From the NCBI GenBank assembly GCA_036526135.1, contig DATCZA010000041.1, positions 31,618 to 95,617 of the forward strand: 64,000 bases of DNA, read 5' to 3'. Positions within the stretch are counted from its first letter, which is position 1, and each line of letters begins with the position of its first letter. Below, piece by piece: positions 23,390 through 32,153 of this stretch. A model generated the notes under the pieces. It was not told the DNA's origin and did not search any database. It saw nothing but the letters and a program-made list of their open reading frames with translations. The position numbers and the translations under genes are program-made. Source of the DNA: UBA2965 sp036526135 (GTDB lineage: Bacteria > Pseudomonadota > Gammaproteobacteria > Pseudomonadales > Azotimanducaceae).

Positions 23390-25641
23390 TTGCGAATGCG
23401 CTCACCCAAAGACGGCGGCTTGATACCACAGCCCGGTTTTTCCTGTAAAGCAGCTCCCTCGGGAACGGGTATGGTGACCACGTCCGCGCAGAGCGGGTTG
23501 GCCACGAGGCCGGTTGCGAATTCCACGTCCACCTTCCGCGAATCCGGATCCGGCGGAATGGCGATCACGTCGCGATCCGCCATGATCCGGTCCCAGACCT
23601 TGAGCGCGCCGGACGCGCCCGTCATGCCGGTCGGCGCGTTGTCGTCGCGGCCCACCCATACCACTGTCAGCGCGGCGTCATCGTATCCGGCGAACCAGCT
23701 GTCACGATAGTCGTCTGAGGTGCCCGTTTTGCCCGCTACGCCGACCCTGGCGAAGCGTGAGCTACGCCCTGTTCCGCGCGCCATGACGACTTGCAGCGCC
23801 CGGTCGAGGGCTCGCGCCGTTTTCGTGTCGATGCGCTGCTCGAGCTTGAGGGGGCGCCTCAACGTGGGGCTTCGGGATTCGTCGAGCACGCTGATCACGG
23901 CTTTGGGCGGCTGGTAGAAGCCGCCGCTGGCGAAGATGCCGTAGAGCGCCGATACCTCCACCGGCGTCATTGCCTCCGCACCGAGCAGAAGCGAAGGATA
24001 CGTGTTTGCGGGTGGGCGGCCGATGAGAGTCTCGAAGCGGGCGGCCACCGTCCCCACGCCCACCTCGAGTCCCAGGTTGACCGTGGCGAGATTCAGCGAC
24101 TCGGCCAGTGCCCGGATCATGGGGACTTCTCCGTGGGTCACGTGATCGAAGTTTTCGGGTTGCCAGGTGGTGCCGCCGGCAAGCGGGAGCACGACGGGCG
24201 CGTCGTCGACCAGGCTGGCCAGATGAAGCCCCTGCTCCAGCGCCGCCAGATAGACCACGGGCTTGAGCAGGGACCCGACCGGCCGCCTGGCATTGAGCGC
24301 CCGGTTGAAACCGTCGCTTCCCGCGCTGCGCGCGCCGCTCAAGGCCAGCACCTCGCCGGTCTGGGTGGCGGTCATGACGGCGGCCGCCTGCAGGGAGCCG
24401 GGTTCCAGCCCCCGGCTGGACTCCAGATCCCCAAGAGCCTGAGCCACCGCTTGCTCCAGGTCATCCTGGGTCTGGGGCTCGAGCGTCGTGAAGACCGCAA
24501 GGCCCCGGGTGGTCAACGCATCGCGGTCGAGGGCGGTCAGGTTGGCGCGGACCAGATCCAGGAAGGCCGGATAGTAGGCCCCGCCGCGGCGGGTGCCCGC
24601 GACCGTGGTCAGGGGTGATCGCACTGCCCGTGCGTGCTGGTCTTCGTCGACGAGGCCGCCCTGAAGCATCTTGTCGAGGACCAGATCCCGGCGCGCCCGC
24701 GCCCGCTCGGGATGTCGAAAAGGGTCGTAGTAGGAGGGGCCTCTGATCACCGCGATGAGCAGCGCAAGCTGTTGGATGTCCAGCTCTGTCAGGGGACGGT
24801 TGAAGTAGAACTGGGCGCCGAGCCCGAAGCCGTGAACGGCGCGGCGCCCGTCCTGACCCAGGTAAATCTCGTTGACGTAGGCGTTGAGGAGATCTTCCTT
24901 GCCGAAGCGGGCGTCCAGGATGATCGCCATGGCGAGCTCACGCAGCTTGCGGCCGATGGTGCGCCGGTTGTCGAGGAAATAGCTCTTCACCAGCTGCTGG
25001 GTCAGCGTGCTGCCCCCCTGTCTGACCTCCCCGGCGGTGACGTTTACCCAGAACGCTCGGGCGATGGCACGCAGGTCGAAACCGGCGTGGCGGTCGAAGT
25101 TGCGATCCTCTACGACCTTGAGGGTTTCACGCAGCAGATCGGGTACCCGCTCGGGCGGGAGCACCAGGCGGTCCTCGCCGTGGGAAGGAAAGAAGCTGCC
25201 GATGGTGACCGGGTCCAGCCGGATCAAGGGCACCGGACGGCCGAGGGCGTCCTGAACCCGCGCCAGGGACCCGGCAGAGAATTTGAGCATTATCCGCTGG
25301 GCGTCCCGGGATCCGTTGGGAAAGTCGAAGGCGCGCAGGTAAACGTCCAGCTCGTCTCCGCTTCGGTGGTAAGCGCCGGGTTTCGGCGGGGATGGCTGCA
25401 ACGCGTAGCCCAGCCGGTCGAGTTCGGCGATCACCTCGGCGGTGGTGAGCGCAGCGCCGGGATGGAGCTCCAGGGGCCGGGCGTAGATGACGGCCGGCTC
25501 CGTCCAGCGTCGACCTTCGAAGGTGGTGGTGATCGTCCGGTCCAGATAGACCAGATAGGCTGTGAGTGCCGCCAGCGCCAGCACAACGGCGATACCCAGC
25601 AGACCCAGGGCTTTGCGTCGACGGGAAATCCGTTCAGCCAT
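23371..25641 (-). CDS. mrcB: Penicillin-binding protein 1B (bifunctional peptidoglycan synthase)
   Basis: Class A penicillin-binding protein, 756 aa, that polymerises glycan strands and cross-links peptides in the periplasm. It has a short cytoplasmic tail and one membrane helix (about 11-33). A UB2H-like region follows (about 60-135). The transglycosylase domain has catalytic Glu178 in VVEDRNFDRHAGFD and GGSTLTQQLVK. The transpeptidase domain has the SLLK nucleophile at Ser457, SLN at 515-517 and KTGTS at 638-642. All motifs are intact. It is followed by the overlapping TPR lipoprotein gene and preceded by a DUF4126 gene 32 bases upstream on the same strand. Confidence 0.93.
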   Translation of the reverse strand: MAERISRRRKALGLLGIAVVLALAALTAYLVYLDRTITTTFEGRRWTEPAVIYARPLELHPGAALTTAEVIAELDRLGYALQPSPPKPGAYHRSGDELDVYLRAFDFPNGSRDAQRIMLKFSAGSLARVQDALGRPVPLIRLDPVTIGSFFPSHGEDRLVLPPERVPDLLRETLKVVEDRNFDRHAGFDLRAIARAFWVNVTAGEVRQGGSTLTQQLVKSYFLDNRRTIGRKLRELAMAIILDARFGKEDLLNAYVNEIYLGQDGRRAVHGFGLGAQFYFNRPLTELDIQQLALLIAVIRGPSYYDPFRHPERARARRDLVLDKMLQGGLVDEDQHARAVRSPLTTVAGTRRGGAYYPAFLDLVRANLTALDRDALTTRGLAVFTTLEPQTQDDLEQAVAQALGDLESSRGLEPGSLQAAAVMTATQTGEVLALSGARSAGSDGFNRALNARRPVGSLLKPVVYLAALEQGLHLASLVDDAPVVLPLAGGTTWQPENFDHVTHGEVPMIRALAESLNLATVNLGLEVGVGTVAARFETLIGRPPANTYPSLLLGAEAMTPVEVSALYGIFASGGFYQPPKAVISVLDESRSPTLRRPLKLEQRIDTKTARALDRALQVVMARGTGRSSRFARVGVAGKTGTSDDYRDSWFAGYDDAALTVVWVGRDDNAPTGMTGASGALKVWDRIMADRDVIAIPPDPDSRKVDVEFATGLVANPLCADVVTIPVPEGAALQEKPGCGIKPPSLGERIRNWLRND

Positions 25642-25673
25642 CGAGGCGCGGGATCACGACCGGCGGCCCGATG

Positions 25674-26387
25674 TCACGCAGCGTGAAGCCTGCGCCTTGC
25701 GTTGTGAACTTCCGCCGCGGTGAGAACGCCCGCCTCGCCCAGCTTCATCAGCTCCGCCTGCAGGTTGGCGGGCGAGGCGTCGACCAGGCCCAGCCAGCCG
25801 CCCACCGTGCGGAACACGCGCCGCACCCCACGCCATATCCTGGGTAACAACCAGCATAGCAACAACATGAAAATCGTGAAGGCGGCCAAGAATATCATGG
25901 GGTGCGTGAGCGCCGCCCAGAGGCCGCCGATCACGGCAAGGTCCTCGAGGATGGAAGCGCCCCAGTTGCTGAACGGCTCGGGGGAGGTGTTGATCAGCGC
26001 CCGCGACCCCGCCTTGGTGGCATGGGTCGCCGCGGCCACCCCGCCACCGAGGATGCCTCCGGTCACGGCCAGTGCGGGCGACACGTCGCCGAGCGCGCCG
26101 GCTGCCAGGAGGGCGCCGGCGGGAATCCTGACCAGGGTGTGCAGCGCATCCCACCCCGTGTCCACGCCGGGGATCTTGTCGGCCATGAACTCCACGCAGT
26201 ACATGAACCCGGCGGCCAGTATCACCAGGGGGTCCTGGACGATTTCGAGCTGCGCCGGAAGGTCCACGTAGCCCAGTGATCCGGTAAGGCCGAGCACGGC
26301 CAAGGCCGCGTAGAGGTTCAGCCCGCTCGCCCACGCCACGCCCATGGTCAGGGCGATGGTCTGCACAACTGCTTGATATTCTTCCAT
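25674..26387 (-). CDS. DUF4126-type integral membrane protein
   Basis: A 237 aa protein with about five to six hydrophobic segments. The N-terminal GVAWASGLNLYAALAVLGL and the segment FMADKIPGVDTGWDALHT are features I associate with DUF4126, a family without known function. Glycine-rich GGILGGGVAAATHATKAGSR precedes the second half. The C-terminal 40 residues form a soluble helical pair (LMKLGEAGVLTAAEVHNARR) that resembles a short helix-loop-helix SHOCT-like tail. It lies upstream of mrcB on the same strand and divergently from the TPP riboswitch. Confidence 0.75.
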   Translation of the reverse strand: MEEYQAVVQTIALTMGVAWASGLNLYAALAVLGLTGSLGYVDLPAQLEIVQDPLVILAAGFMYCVEFMADKIPGVDTGWDALHTLVRIPAGALLAAGALGDVSPALAVTGGILGGGVAAATHATKAGSRALINTSPEPFSNWGASILEDLAVIGGLWAALTHPMIFLAAFTIFMLLLCWLLPRIWRGVRRVFRTVGGWLGLVDASPANLQAELMKLGEAGVLTAAEVHNARRRLHAA

Positions 26388-26493
26388 TTCGCTTCGGATC
26401 TGCGGTTTCTCAGCGTCACTCTACGTGGCGAATCTGAACCCTAACTGAAGCACGCGCTTGCGCCCGCAAGGACCCCGGGCGAGAATCTCTGCA

Positions 26494-26590
26494 GACCTAA
26501 GGGGCGGTACTGCCTGAGACACCGGTCGAGCGCGGCTCGTCGGTGGACCCTTTGAACCTGATTCGGTTAATTCCGGCGTAGGAATAGGCA
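26494..26590 (+). promoter_or_regulatory. TPP (thiamine pyrophosphate) riboswitch
   Basis: The thi-box is clear. CTAAGGGGCGG leads into CTGAGA at 26514-26519, and after a variable hairpin comes ACCCTTTGAACCTGAT at 26547-26562, then TTCCGGCGTAGGAA. CCTA (26496-26499) and TAGG (26585-26588) can close the base stem. These match the conserved elements of the TPP aptamer almost base for base. It sits in the 5' leader of the TonB-dependent receptor. Downstream, TTTCACCC (26607-26614) can pair with the ribosome site GGGTGGA (26644-26650), suggesting translational shut-off when TPP is bound. Confidence 0.93.
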
Positions 26591-26652
26591 CTTCTCTTCT
26601 CCGTCATTTCACCCCTTCGCGGTCGCAACAAGGCAACCTGAGTGGGTGGACC

Positions 26653-28749
26653 ATGAACATCAATACCCGAGGACTGCTGGCTGGCGGCTTGCTGTTGCTG
26701 GCACCGGTGGTTTCGGCACAGGCCGACGAGTTCGTTCTCATCGAGGAGATCGTCGTAACCAGCGAGTTCCGCCCCACGGCGCTGGAGGACACCGCGGCGA
26801 GCGTGTCGGTGATCTCCCTCGCCGACCAGAAAGCAGGGGCTCTCAACCATCTCGAGGAGGTTGTGGGGTGGGCGCCCAACGTGAATCTGGCCAGCGGCGG
26901 CGGCCGGGCCCGATTCGTGCAGATCCGCGGCATCGGTGAGAGGGGCCAGTTCGCCGAGCCGCTCAACTCGTCGGTAGGGCTTCTGCTCGACGGCGTAGAC
27001 ATGAGCGGGGTCGGCACCGTCGCCACGCTCTTCGATGTGGAACAGGTGGAAATTCTGCGCGGGCCCCAGGGGACGCTCTACGGGGCGAATGCCCTGGCTG
27101 GCCTCATCAACGTGGTCAGCGCCGACCCCAGCGACGAGCTCTACACGCGGCTCTCCCTGGATGCCGGCAACTACGGGGCGTTCGGGGTGGGTGGCGTGAT
27201 CTCCGGTCCCCTGGGGGACAACGTCGGCTATCGCCTGGCCGTGCAGAGCTACGGTGACGATGGCTTCATGGACAACCGCTTTCTCGATCGGGACGACACG
27301 GATGACCACGACGAGCTGACCATCCGCGGCAAGCTCCATTGGCAGGTTGGCCCGGAAACCGATCTGCGACTCACGCTGGGCCACGTGGACGTGGACAACG
27401 GCTACGATGCGTTCTCGCTCGACAACGACCGCAACACGCTTTCCGATGCCCCGGGCCAGGACCGCCAGCAGAGCACGTTCGGCAGCGCTCAGCTGAACAC
27501 CGCGCTGGGCGAGGCCGTCACCCTACAGGCTACCGTGGGCTATGCGGACAGCGACATCGACTACGGTTACGACGAGGACTGGACCTACGCGGGTTTCGAC
27601 CCCATCGGCTACACCTCCGAAGACCGCTACCGGCGCGATCGCCAGACGCTCAACTTCGATGTCCGGCTGCTTTCCGGGCAGGCAGCCCGAATGCCCGGGT
27701 CCGTCGACTGGGTGCTGGGCGTGTACGGCCTGCATCAGGAAGTGGACCTCGAGCGCGACTACACCTTCTTCTTCGGCGAGCCGTTCGCCAGCCGTTTCGA
27801 GGTGGACCGGCTGGCCGTCTACGGCGAGCTCGGCGTGCAGATGTCGCAGCGCATCCGGGCCTCTTTGGGGCTTCGGTTCGAGCACCACGAGTCCGACTAC
27901 TCGGATTCCGAGGCGGTGGCGGCCGATCCGAAGGACGACATGGTCGGCGGTCGGTTGGTGCTGGAAGCGGACGTCGCGGACGACGCCATGGTCTATTTCA
28001 GCGCCAGCCGCGGCTACAAGGCCGGCGGCTTCAATACCAGCGGCACCCTGGAGCGCGAGCTGCGGGATTTCGACCCCGAAAAGCTCTGGAACTACGAGGT
28101 GGGCGTGAAGGGGACGTCGGCCGACGGCCGGCTCCAAGCGCGCGTCGCGGCGTTTCTGATGAAAAGGGACGACGTTCAGGTGTCCACTTTCATCGCCGTG
28201 CCCCGCGAAGACGGCAGCACCGAGTTCATCGACCTCATCGACAACGCGGCCGAAGGCACCAACGCCGGGCTGGAAGCCGAGGTCCTCTGGATGCCCACCG
28301 AGCAGCTAGAGGTGTTTGCCAGCTTCGGCTGGCTCGATACCGAGTTCGACGATTTCATCAACGCCGCGGGAGAGGATCTCGATGGCGAGGAGCAGGCTCA
28401 CGCGCCCGGCTACCAGTTTCACGTCTGGGGCGAGTATCGATTCGCGGACGGCTGGTTCCTGCGCCTGGCGGTGGAGGGCAGGGACGCTTTTTACTTCACC
28501 GACGGCCGCCGGTTCGCGCCCAAGGCCGAAGATCTGAAGTCGGACAGCTACGAGCTGGTGCATGCCTCTGCGGGTTACGAAGCAGACCGGTGGCGGGTGT
28601 CCGCCTGGGGCCGCAATCTGACGGACGAGGACTACGCCGTACGAGGCTTCTATTTCGGCAACGATCCGCGGGATTTCTACACGGCGCGCGGCTTCACCCA
28701 GCTCGGCGAGCCTCGCCGTTACGGAATCACCCTCCAGCTGGAGCTCTGA
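26653..28749 (+). CDS. TonB-dependent outer-membrane receptor, probable thiamine uptake
   Basis: Outer-membrane receptor of 698 aa. It has a signal peptide (about residues 1-24, ending VVSAQA), a TonB-box-like EEIVVTS, a plug domain with FVQIRGIGERGQF and EILRGPQGTLYGANALAGLINVVS, and then a 22-strand-type barrel with many aromatic strands (for example SASRGYKAGGFNTSG). Receptors of this type import iron chelates, vitamins or sugars with energy from TonB-ExbB-ExbD. Because a TPP riboswitch controls it, the ligand is most likely thiamine or a thiamine precursor, as proposed for other thi-box-controlled receptors. It stands alone in its unit. Confidence 0.88.
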   Translation: MNINTRGLLAGGLLLLAPVVSAQADEFVLIEEIVVTSEFRPTALEDTAASVSVISLADQKAGALNHLEEVVGWAPNVNLASGGGRARFVQIRGIGERGQFAEPLNSSVGLLLDGVDMSGVGTVATLFDVEQVEILRGPQGTLYGANALAGLINVVSADPSDELYTRLSLDAGNYGAFGVGGVISGPLGDNVGYRLAVQSYGDDGFMDNRFLDRDDTDDHDELTIRGKLHWQVGPETDLRLTLGHVDVDNGYDAFSLDNDRNTLSDAPGQDRQQSTFGSAQLNTALGEAVTLQATVGYADSDIDYGYDEDWTYAGFDPIGYTSEDRYRRDRQTLNFDVRLLSGQAARMPGSVDWVLGVYGLHQEVDLERDYTFFFGEPFASRFEVDRLAVYGELGVQMSQRIRASLGLRFEHHESDYSDSEAVAADPKDDMVGGRLVLEADVADDAMVYFSASRGYKAGGFNTSGTLERELRDFDPEKLWNYEVGVKGTSADGRLQARVAAFLMKRDDVQVSTFIAVPREDGSTEFIDLIDNAAEGTNAGLEAEVLWMPTEQLEVFASFGWLDTEFDDFINAAGEDLDGEEQAHAPGYQFHVWGEYRFADGWFLRLAVEGRDAFYFTDGRRFAPKAEDLKSDSYELVHASAGYEADRWRVSAWGRNLTDEDYAVRGFYFGNDPRDFYTARGFTQLGEPRRYGITLQLEL

Positions 28750-28775
28750 CCGTCGTCAATCCCGTGCAGGCCGCG

Positions 28776-29471
28776 TCAGGGCGCGGCGGCAGTCTCTGCA
28801 AGCTGCTGGGAGATCAGATAGTCGACCACGTCGAGCGCTCTTTTGCGCCCCAGGTCCATGTTCACCACGTACCTGTCGTCCACGACCAGGGTGGGGACGC
28901 TGGAGATGACGATGTTGCGCTGGATGGCGTCTGCTTCGCGCAGGTCGCCGCGCACTTCCGGTGAGTTGAACATCCGGAGAAATTCGGCTCGGGTAACGCC
29001 ATTGCCGTCTACGAAATCGGCCATGGATTCCGGCGTTGCGAACTGCCGAGCGTTATCGTGAATGGCTCGGAACAGACGCATGTGGTTCTGCTCCAGCACG
29101 TCCAGGCGCTTCAACGTGAAATAGGTCTGCGCCAGCAGCTGCCAGGCCGGCGAGAAAGCCACTGGTGAGCGCTCGAAGGCGGTCCGTTCCGGCTGCGTCG
29201 CTCGCCACTCGTCGAGCAGCGGCTCGAAATTCCTGCAGTGGATGCAGCCGTAGGAGAAATACTCGCGCACCATGATGGGCGCGCCCGCCCGCCGTCTGGG
29301 CGGGTTCTCGATGACCCGGTAATGCTCGCCGGCCAGAAACTCGCCTTCGCCCAGGCCGGTGCTGTAGAGCGTGCCGTACCCCAGCACCACGATGCCGACC
29401 AGGATGGTGAAGCCGACGATCAGCATACGCACCCGGGTCACTTTCTTGTCCGACTTTTTGCGACTGGACAT
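28776..29471 (-). CDS. Membrane-anchored DsbA-like thiol-disulfide oxidoreductase
   Basis: A 231 aa protein with a basic N-terminus and one membrane helix (about 15-34), then a periplasmic thioredoxin fold of the DsbA type. The active site is CIHC (Cys76, Cys79), and the cis-proline loop reads SSVPTLVVDD. It probably forms or exchanges disulfides in exported proteins. The fold and length fit DsbA, but retention by an uncleaved anchor is less common. It is convergent with the TonB receptor gene and divergent from the glutaredoxin-like gene. Confidence 0.82.
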   Translation of the reverse strand: MSSRKKSDKKVTRVRMLIVGFTILVGIVVLGYGTLYSTGLGEGEFLAGEHYRVIENPPRRRAGAPIMVREYFSYGCIHCRNFEPLLDEWRATQPERTAFERSPVAFSPAWQLLAQTYFTLKRLDVLEQNHMRLFRAIHDNARQFATPESMADFVDGNGVTRAEFLRMFNSPEVRGDLREADAIQRNIVISSVPTLVVDDRYVVNMDLGRKRALDVVDYLISQQLAETAAAP

Positions 29472-29604
29472 GGGGCCTCCCCTGTCGTTTGCGCCGGAGT
29501 TTACCCACAGCGACGCTGGTGTGGAAACTCGGGTAGCGCGCCCTTTGCATGACTTTCGGTGGCGGTGGCATACTGCGCCGCTTTTTTTCGGCGAGCGGAA
29601 TCCT

Positions 29605-29862
29605 TTGACCGAATCCTATCAGCTGTTCCAGTACGATCAGTGCCCGTTCTGCCGTCGGGTCCGTCAGTTCATGGATGCGGCCGGCATCGACATCGAGATA
29701 CGCGACACCCTTCGTGATCCCGAAGCGCTCCGCGAGCTGATTCGCGGCGGCGGGCGGTCCATGGTTCCCTGCCTGAAGATTCAATCCGAGGAAGGCACCC
29801 GCTGGCTCTACGAGAGCGCGGACATCATCACCTACCTGCGGGACCGCTTCGCAGCCGGCTGA
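29605..29862 (+). CDS. Glutaredoxin-like protein (GST N-terminal-type)
   Basis: A compact 85 aa thioredoxin-fold protein. The active site is CPFC at residues 13-16 (YDQCPFCRRVRQF). The cis-Pro is in SMVPCLKI, and the glutathione-binding end is YESADIITYLRDRF. This matches single-domain glutaredoxins related to GST N-domains. The start is taken as TTG 29605; the frame is open farther upstream but that part overlaps the divergent DsbA-like gene and shows no domain. The function is glutathione-linked reduction of disulfides in the cytosol, inferred from the family. Confidence 0.78.
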   Translation: MTESYQLFQYDQCPFCRRVRQFMDAAGIDIEIRDTLRDPEALRELIRGGGRSMVPCLKIQSEEGTRWLYESADIITYLRDRFAAG

Positions 29863-29966
29863 GCGGTCTCGGGGCTCGCGTTGCCGTGGGTTGGGCGGTC
29901 TGTTAACTTGCTGCGCCTTCGGCGGGCGCGGTCCCGCCAGAAACTACACACCTGGGGGCTCCTCAT

Positions 29967-31007
29967 ATGAAACTCGGAATCCTTTCCGGCTATTCCGGAC
30001 GCAAGATGAACATTCCCATCGACGCGATCAGACACGCCGAGAGTCTAGGCTACGAATCCATCTGGACCGCCGAGGCCTACGGCTCGGACGCCGTGACGCC
30101 GGCGGCCTGGATCCTGGCGCAGACGCAGAAGATCAAGGTGGGCACGGCCATCATGCAGATGCCGGCACGCACGCCTGCCATGACGGCGATGACGGCGATG
30201 AGCCTTGCCGAGCTGTCGGGCGGTCGTTTCATTTGCGGCGTCGGTGCTTCCGGACCCCAGGTCGTGGAAGGCTGGCACGGTGTTCCCTACGGGCTTCCGG
30301 TGACGCGCCTGAAGGAATACGTGCAGATCATGAAGCGCATCTTTGCCCGGGAGGCGCCGCTCGAGTTCGAGGGGCGGATGTATCAGCTGCCTTATCAGGG
30401 TCCGGGTGCCACGGGTCTGGGCAAACCTCTGAAGAGCATTCTTCACTGCGAGGAGGACATCCCCATCTACGCCGCGACCATAACGCCCAAAGGCGTGCAG
30501 GCAGCCGCGGAGGTGGCGGACGGCTTCTTCCCCGTGTGGATGGATCCCGAGCAGTACCACGTCTTCGAAGAGCCGGTTGCCAAGGGCTTCGCCAGCGCTG
30601 GCGGGGACAAGGATCTGACCCGGTTCGACATCGCACCCTTCGTCACCGTGGTGATGGGCGACGACGTCGAGCAGTGCATGATGCCCATACGCGGCAGCAT
30701 GGCGCTCTACATCGGCGGCATGGGCGCCCGCGGCAAGAACTTCTACAACGACTACGCCAAGCGGCTGGGTTTCGAGGAGGCTGCGGTCAGGATCCAGGAC
30801 CTGTACCTCGAAGGGCGCAAGGACGAAGCCATGGCCGCGGTGCCCGCGGAGCTCATCGACGCCTGTCACCTGGTGGGGCCGGCGGATCGGATTCGCGAGC
30901 GGTTGCAGCGCTGGCAGGCGGCGGGGCGTCAGGGGCATGTTTCCAGCATGCTGCTGGGTTGCCAGCAGCCGGAGGCGCTGGCGCTGGTGGCGGAAACCGT
31001 CCTCTAG
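29967..31007 (+). CDS. LLM-class flavin/F420-dependent oxidoreductase 1
   Basis: Luciferase-like monooxygenase fold (TIM barrel), 346 aa. Typical elements are AIRHAESLGYESIWTAEAYGSDAVTPAAWI, the IKVGTAIMQMPARTPAMTAM strand, LSGGRFICGVGASGPQVVEGWHG and PIYAATITPKGVQAAAEVADG. This group uses either reduced FMN or reduced F420. The full F420 operon 23 kb away makes F420 plausible. It has a short leader with no clear operon partner; a phosphotransferase gene converges on it with 1 base between stops. The substrate is unknown. Confidence 0.82.
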   Translation: MKLGILSGYSGRKMNIPIDAIRHAESLGYESIWTAEAYGSDAVTPAAWILAQTQKIKVGTAIMQMPARTPAMTAMTAMSLAELSGGRFICGVGASGPQVVEGWHGVPYGLPVTRLKEYVQIMKRIFAREAPLEFEGRMYQLPYQGPGATGLGKPLKSILHCEEDIPIYAATITPKGVQAAAEVADGFFPVWMDPEQYHVFEEPVAKGFASAGGDKDLTRFDIAPFVTVVMGDDVEQCMMPIRGSMALYIGGMGARGKNFYNDYAKRLGFEEAAVRIQDLYLEGRKDEAMAAVPAELIDACHLVGPADRIRERLQRWQAAGRQGHVSSMLLGCQQPEALALVAETVL

Positions 31008-31008
31008 C

Positions 31009-32052
31009 TTAGAGCGATTCCACCAGGGCCCAGGCCTGCTCCGATCGGATGCGGGCCGCGTCCTTGTACTCCAGCGCTTTCTCGGAGCTGGCGTTGCCGT
31101 CCAGGCCGCGCTTGTACACGCCCTGAATGATGCTCGCCGAGCGGAACATGTTGTAGATCACGTAAAACGGCCAGTTGTCGATGTGCTCGCGGCCCGCGTG
31201 CCGGCAGTACTCGGCCACGAGCTCGTCCTCGGTGGGGATGCCGAGCGCGCCCAGGTCGGCGCCGGAAAGACCCGCATCGTTGTAGGAATCGCCGTGGTAG
31301 TCCTGGCAGATGTAGCCGAGATCGGCGAGCGCGTCCCCCAGCGTCGACAGTTCCCAATCCAGAACCGCCACGATGCGGGGTTGCGTAGGGTGGATCAGCG
31401 CGTTGCCCAGCCGGTAGTCGCCGTGCACGATGACGGTCTCCCCCTGTTCCGGGATGCGTTCGGGAAGCCACGCCATGAGCCTGTCCATGGCGTCGATCTG
31501 CTCGGTCTTCGATGCCTCGTACTGTTTGGTCCAGCGACCGATCTGCCGCTCGTAGTAGTTGCCGGGGCGGCCGAAGTCGGCGAGCCCCACCGCTGCGGGG
31601 TCCACGCTGTGGAGCTTTGCCAGAACTCGGGCGAGGTCTAAGTAGATGGCGCGCCGTTCGGGCGGGGTCAGAGACGGAAGCAGCGTCTCTGCGAACACGC
31701 GTCCGTTCACCATCTCCATCACGTAGAACTTCGTGCCGATCACGCCTGCGTCCTCGCACAGGCACTTCATCAGGGGAACGGGCACTTCGGTCTGCTCCAG
31801 CGCTTTCATCACCCGGTACTCGCGGTCCACCTGGTGGGCCGACGGCAGCAGCTCACCCGGAGGCTGCTTGCGCAGAACGTAGAGCCTGCCACCCGCTTCG
31901 AGCTGAAAGGTCGGGTTCGACTGTCCGCCCTCGAACTGACGCACCGTCAGGGGCCCGCGGTAGCCGTTCACGTGGGCCTGCAGGTAACGGTCCAGCGCGT
32001 CCTCGTCGAATCGGTGCATCTCGCGCACCGGCGTCAGCTCTACATCGCTCAT
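31009..32052 (-). CDS. Phosphotransferase family protein (ACAD10/11 N-domain-like)
   Basis: APH-fold kinase of 347 aa. The nucleotide site is in FEGGQSNPTFQLEAGG and the Lys in LYVLRKQPPG. The catalytic loop is VIVHGDYRLGNALIH, and the metal site is AVLDWELSTLGDALADLGY. This subgroup resembles the kinase domain of ACAD10/ACAD11, which phosphorylates 4-hydroxyacyl-CoA so that an acyl-CoA dehydrogenase domain can eliminate the phosphate. An ACAD11-like dehydrogenase gene at 45579 fits that scheme, though it is unlinked. ATG 32052 is chosen because the 36 extra upstream residues are not domain-like. It is divergent from the next LLM gene. Confidence 0.82.
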   Translation of the reverse strand: MSDVELTPVREMHRFDEDALDRYLQAHVNGYRGPLTVRQFEGGQSNPTFQLEAGGRLYVLRKQPPGELLPSAHQVDREYRVMKALEQTEVPVPLMKCLCEDAGVIGTKFYVMEMVNGRVFAETLLPSLTPPERRAIYLDLARVLAKLHSVDPAAVGLADFGRPGNYYERQIGRWTKQYEASKTEQIDAMDRLMAWLPERIPEQGETVIVHGDYRLGNALIHPTQPRIVAVLDWELSTLGDALADLGYICQDYHGDSYNDAGLSGADLGALGIPTEDELVAEYCRHAGREHIDNWPFYVIYNMFRSASIIQGVYKRGLDGNASSEKALEYKDAARIRSEQAWALVESL

Positions 32053-32153
32053 TGCTTTGCTCCCGAAGCGACGGGCAAGGATACGGCTTGATCTCGTCGG
32101 CCGCAAAATGCGAGGCTGTGGGTTTTCCGCAAGGCCGCACCTGGGGAGGCAGC

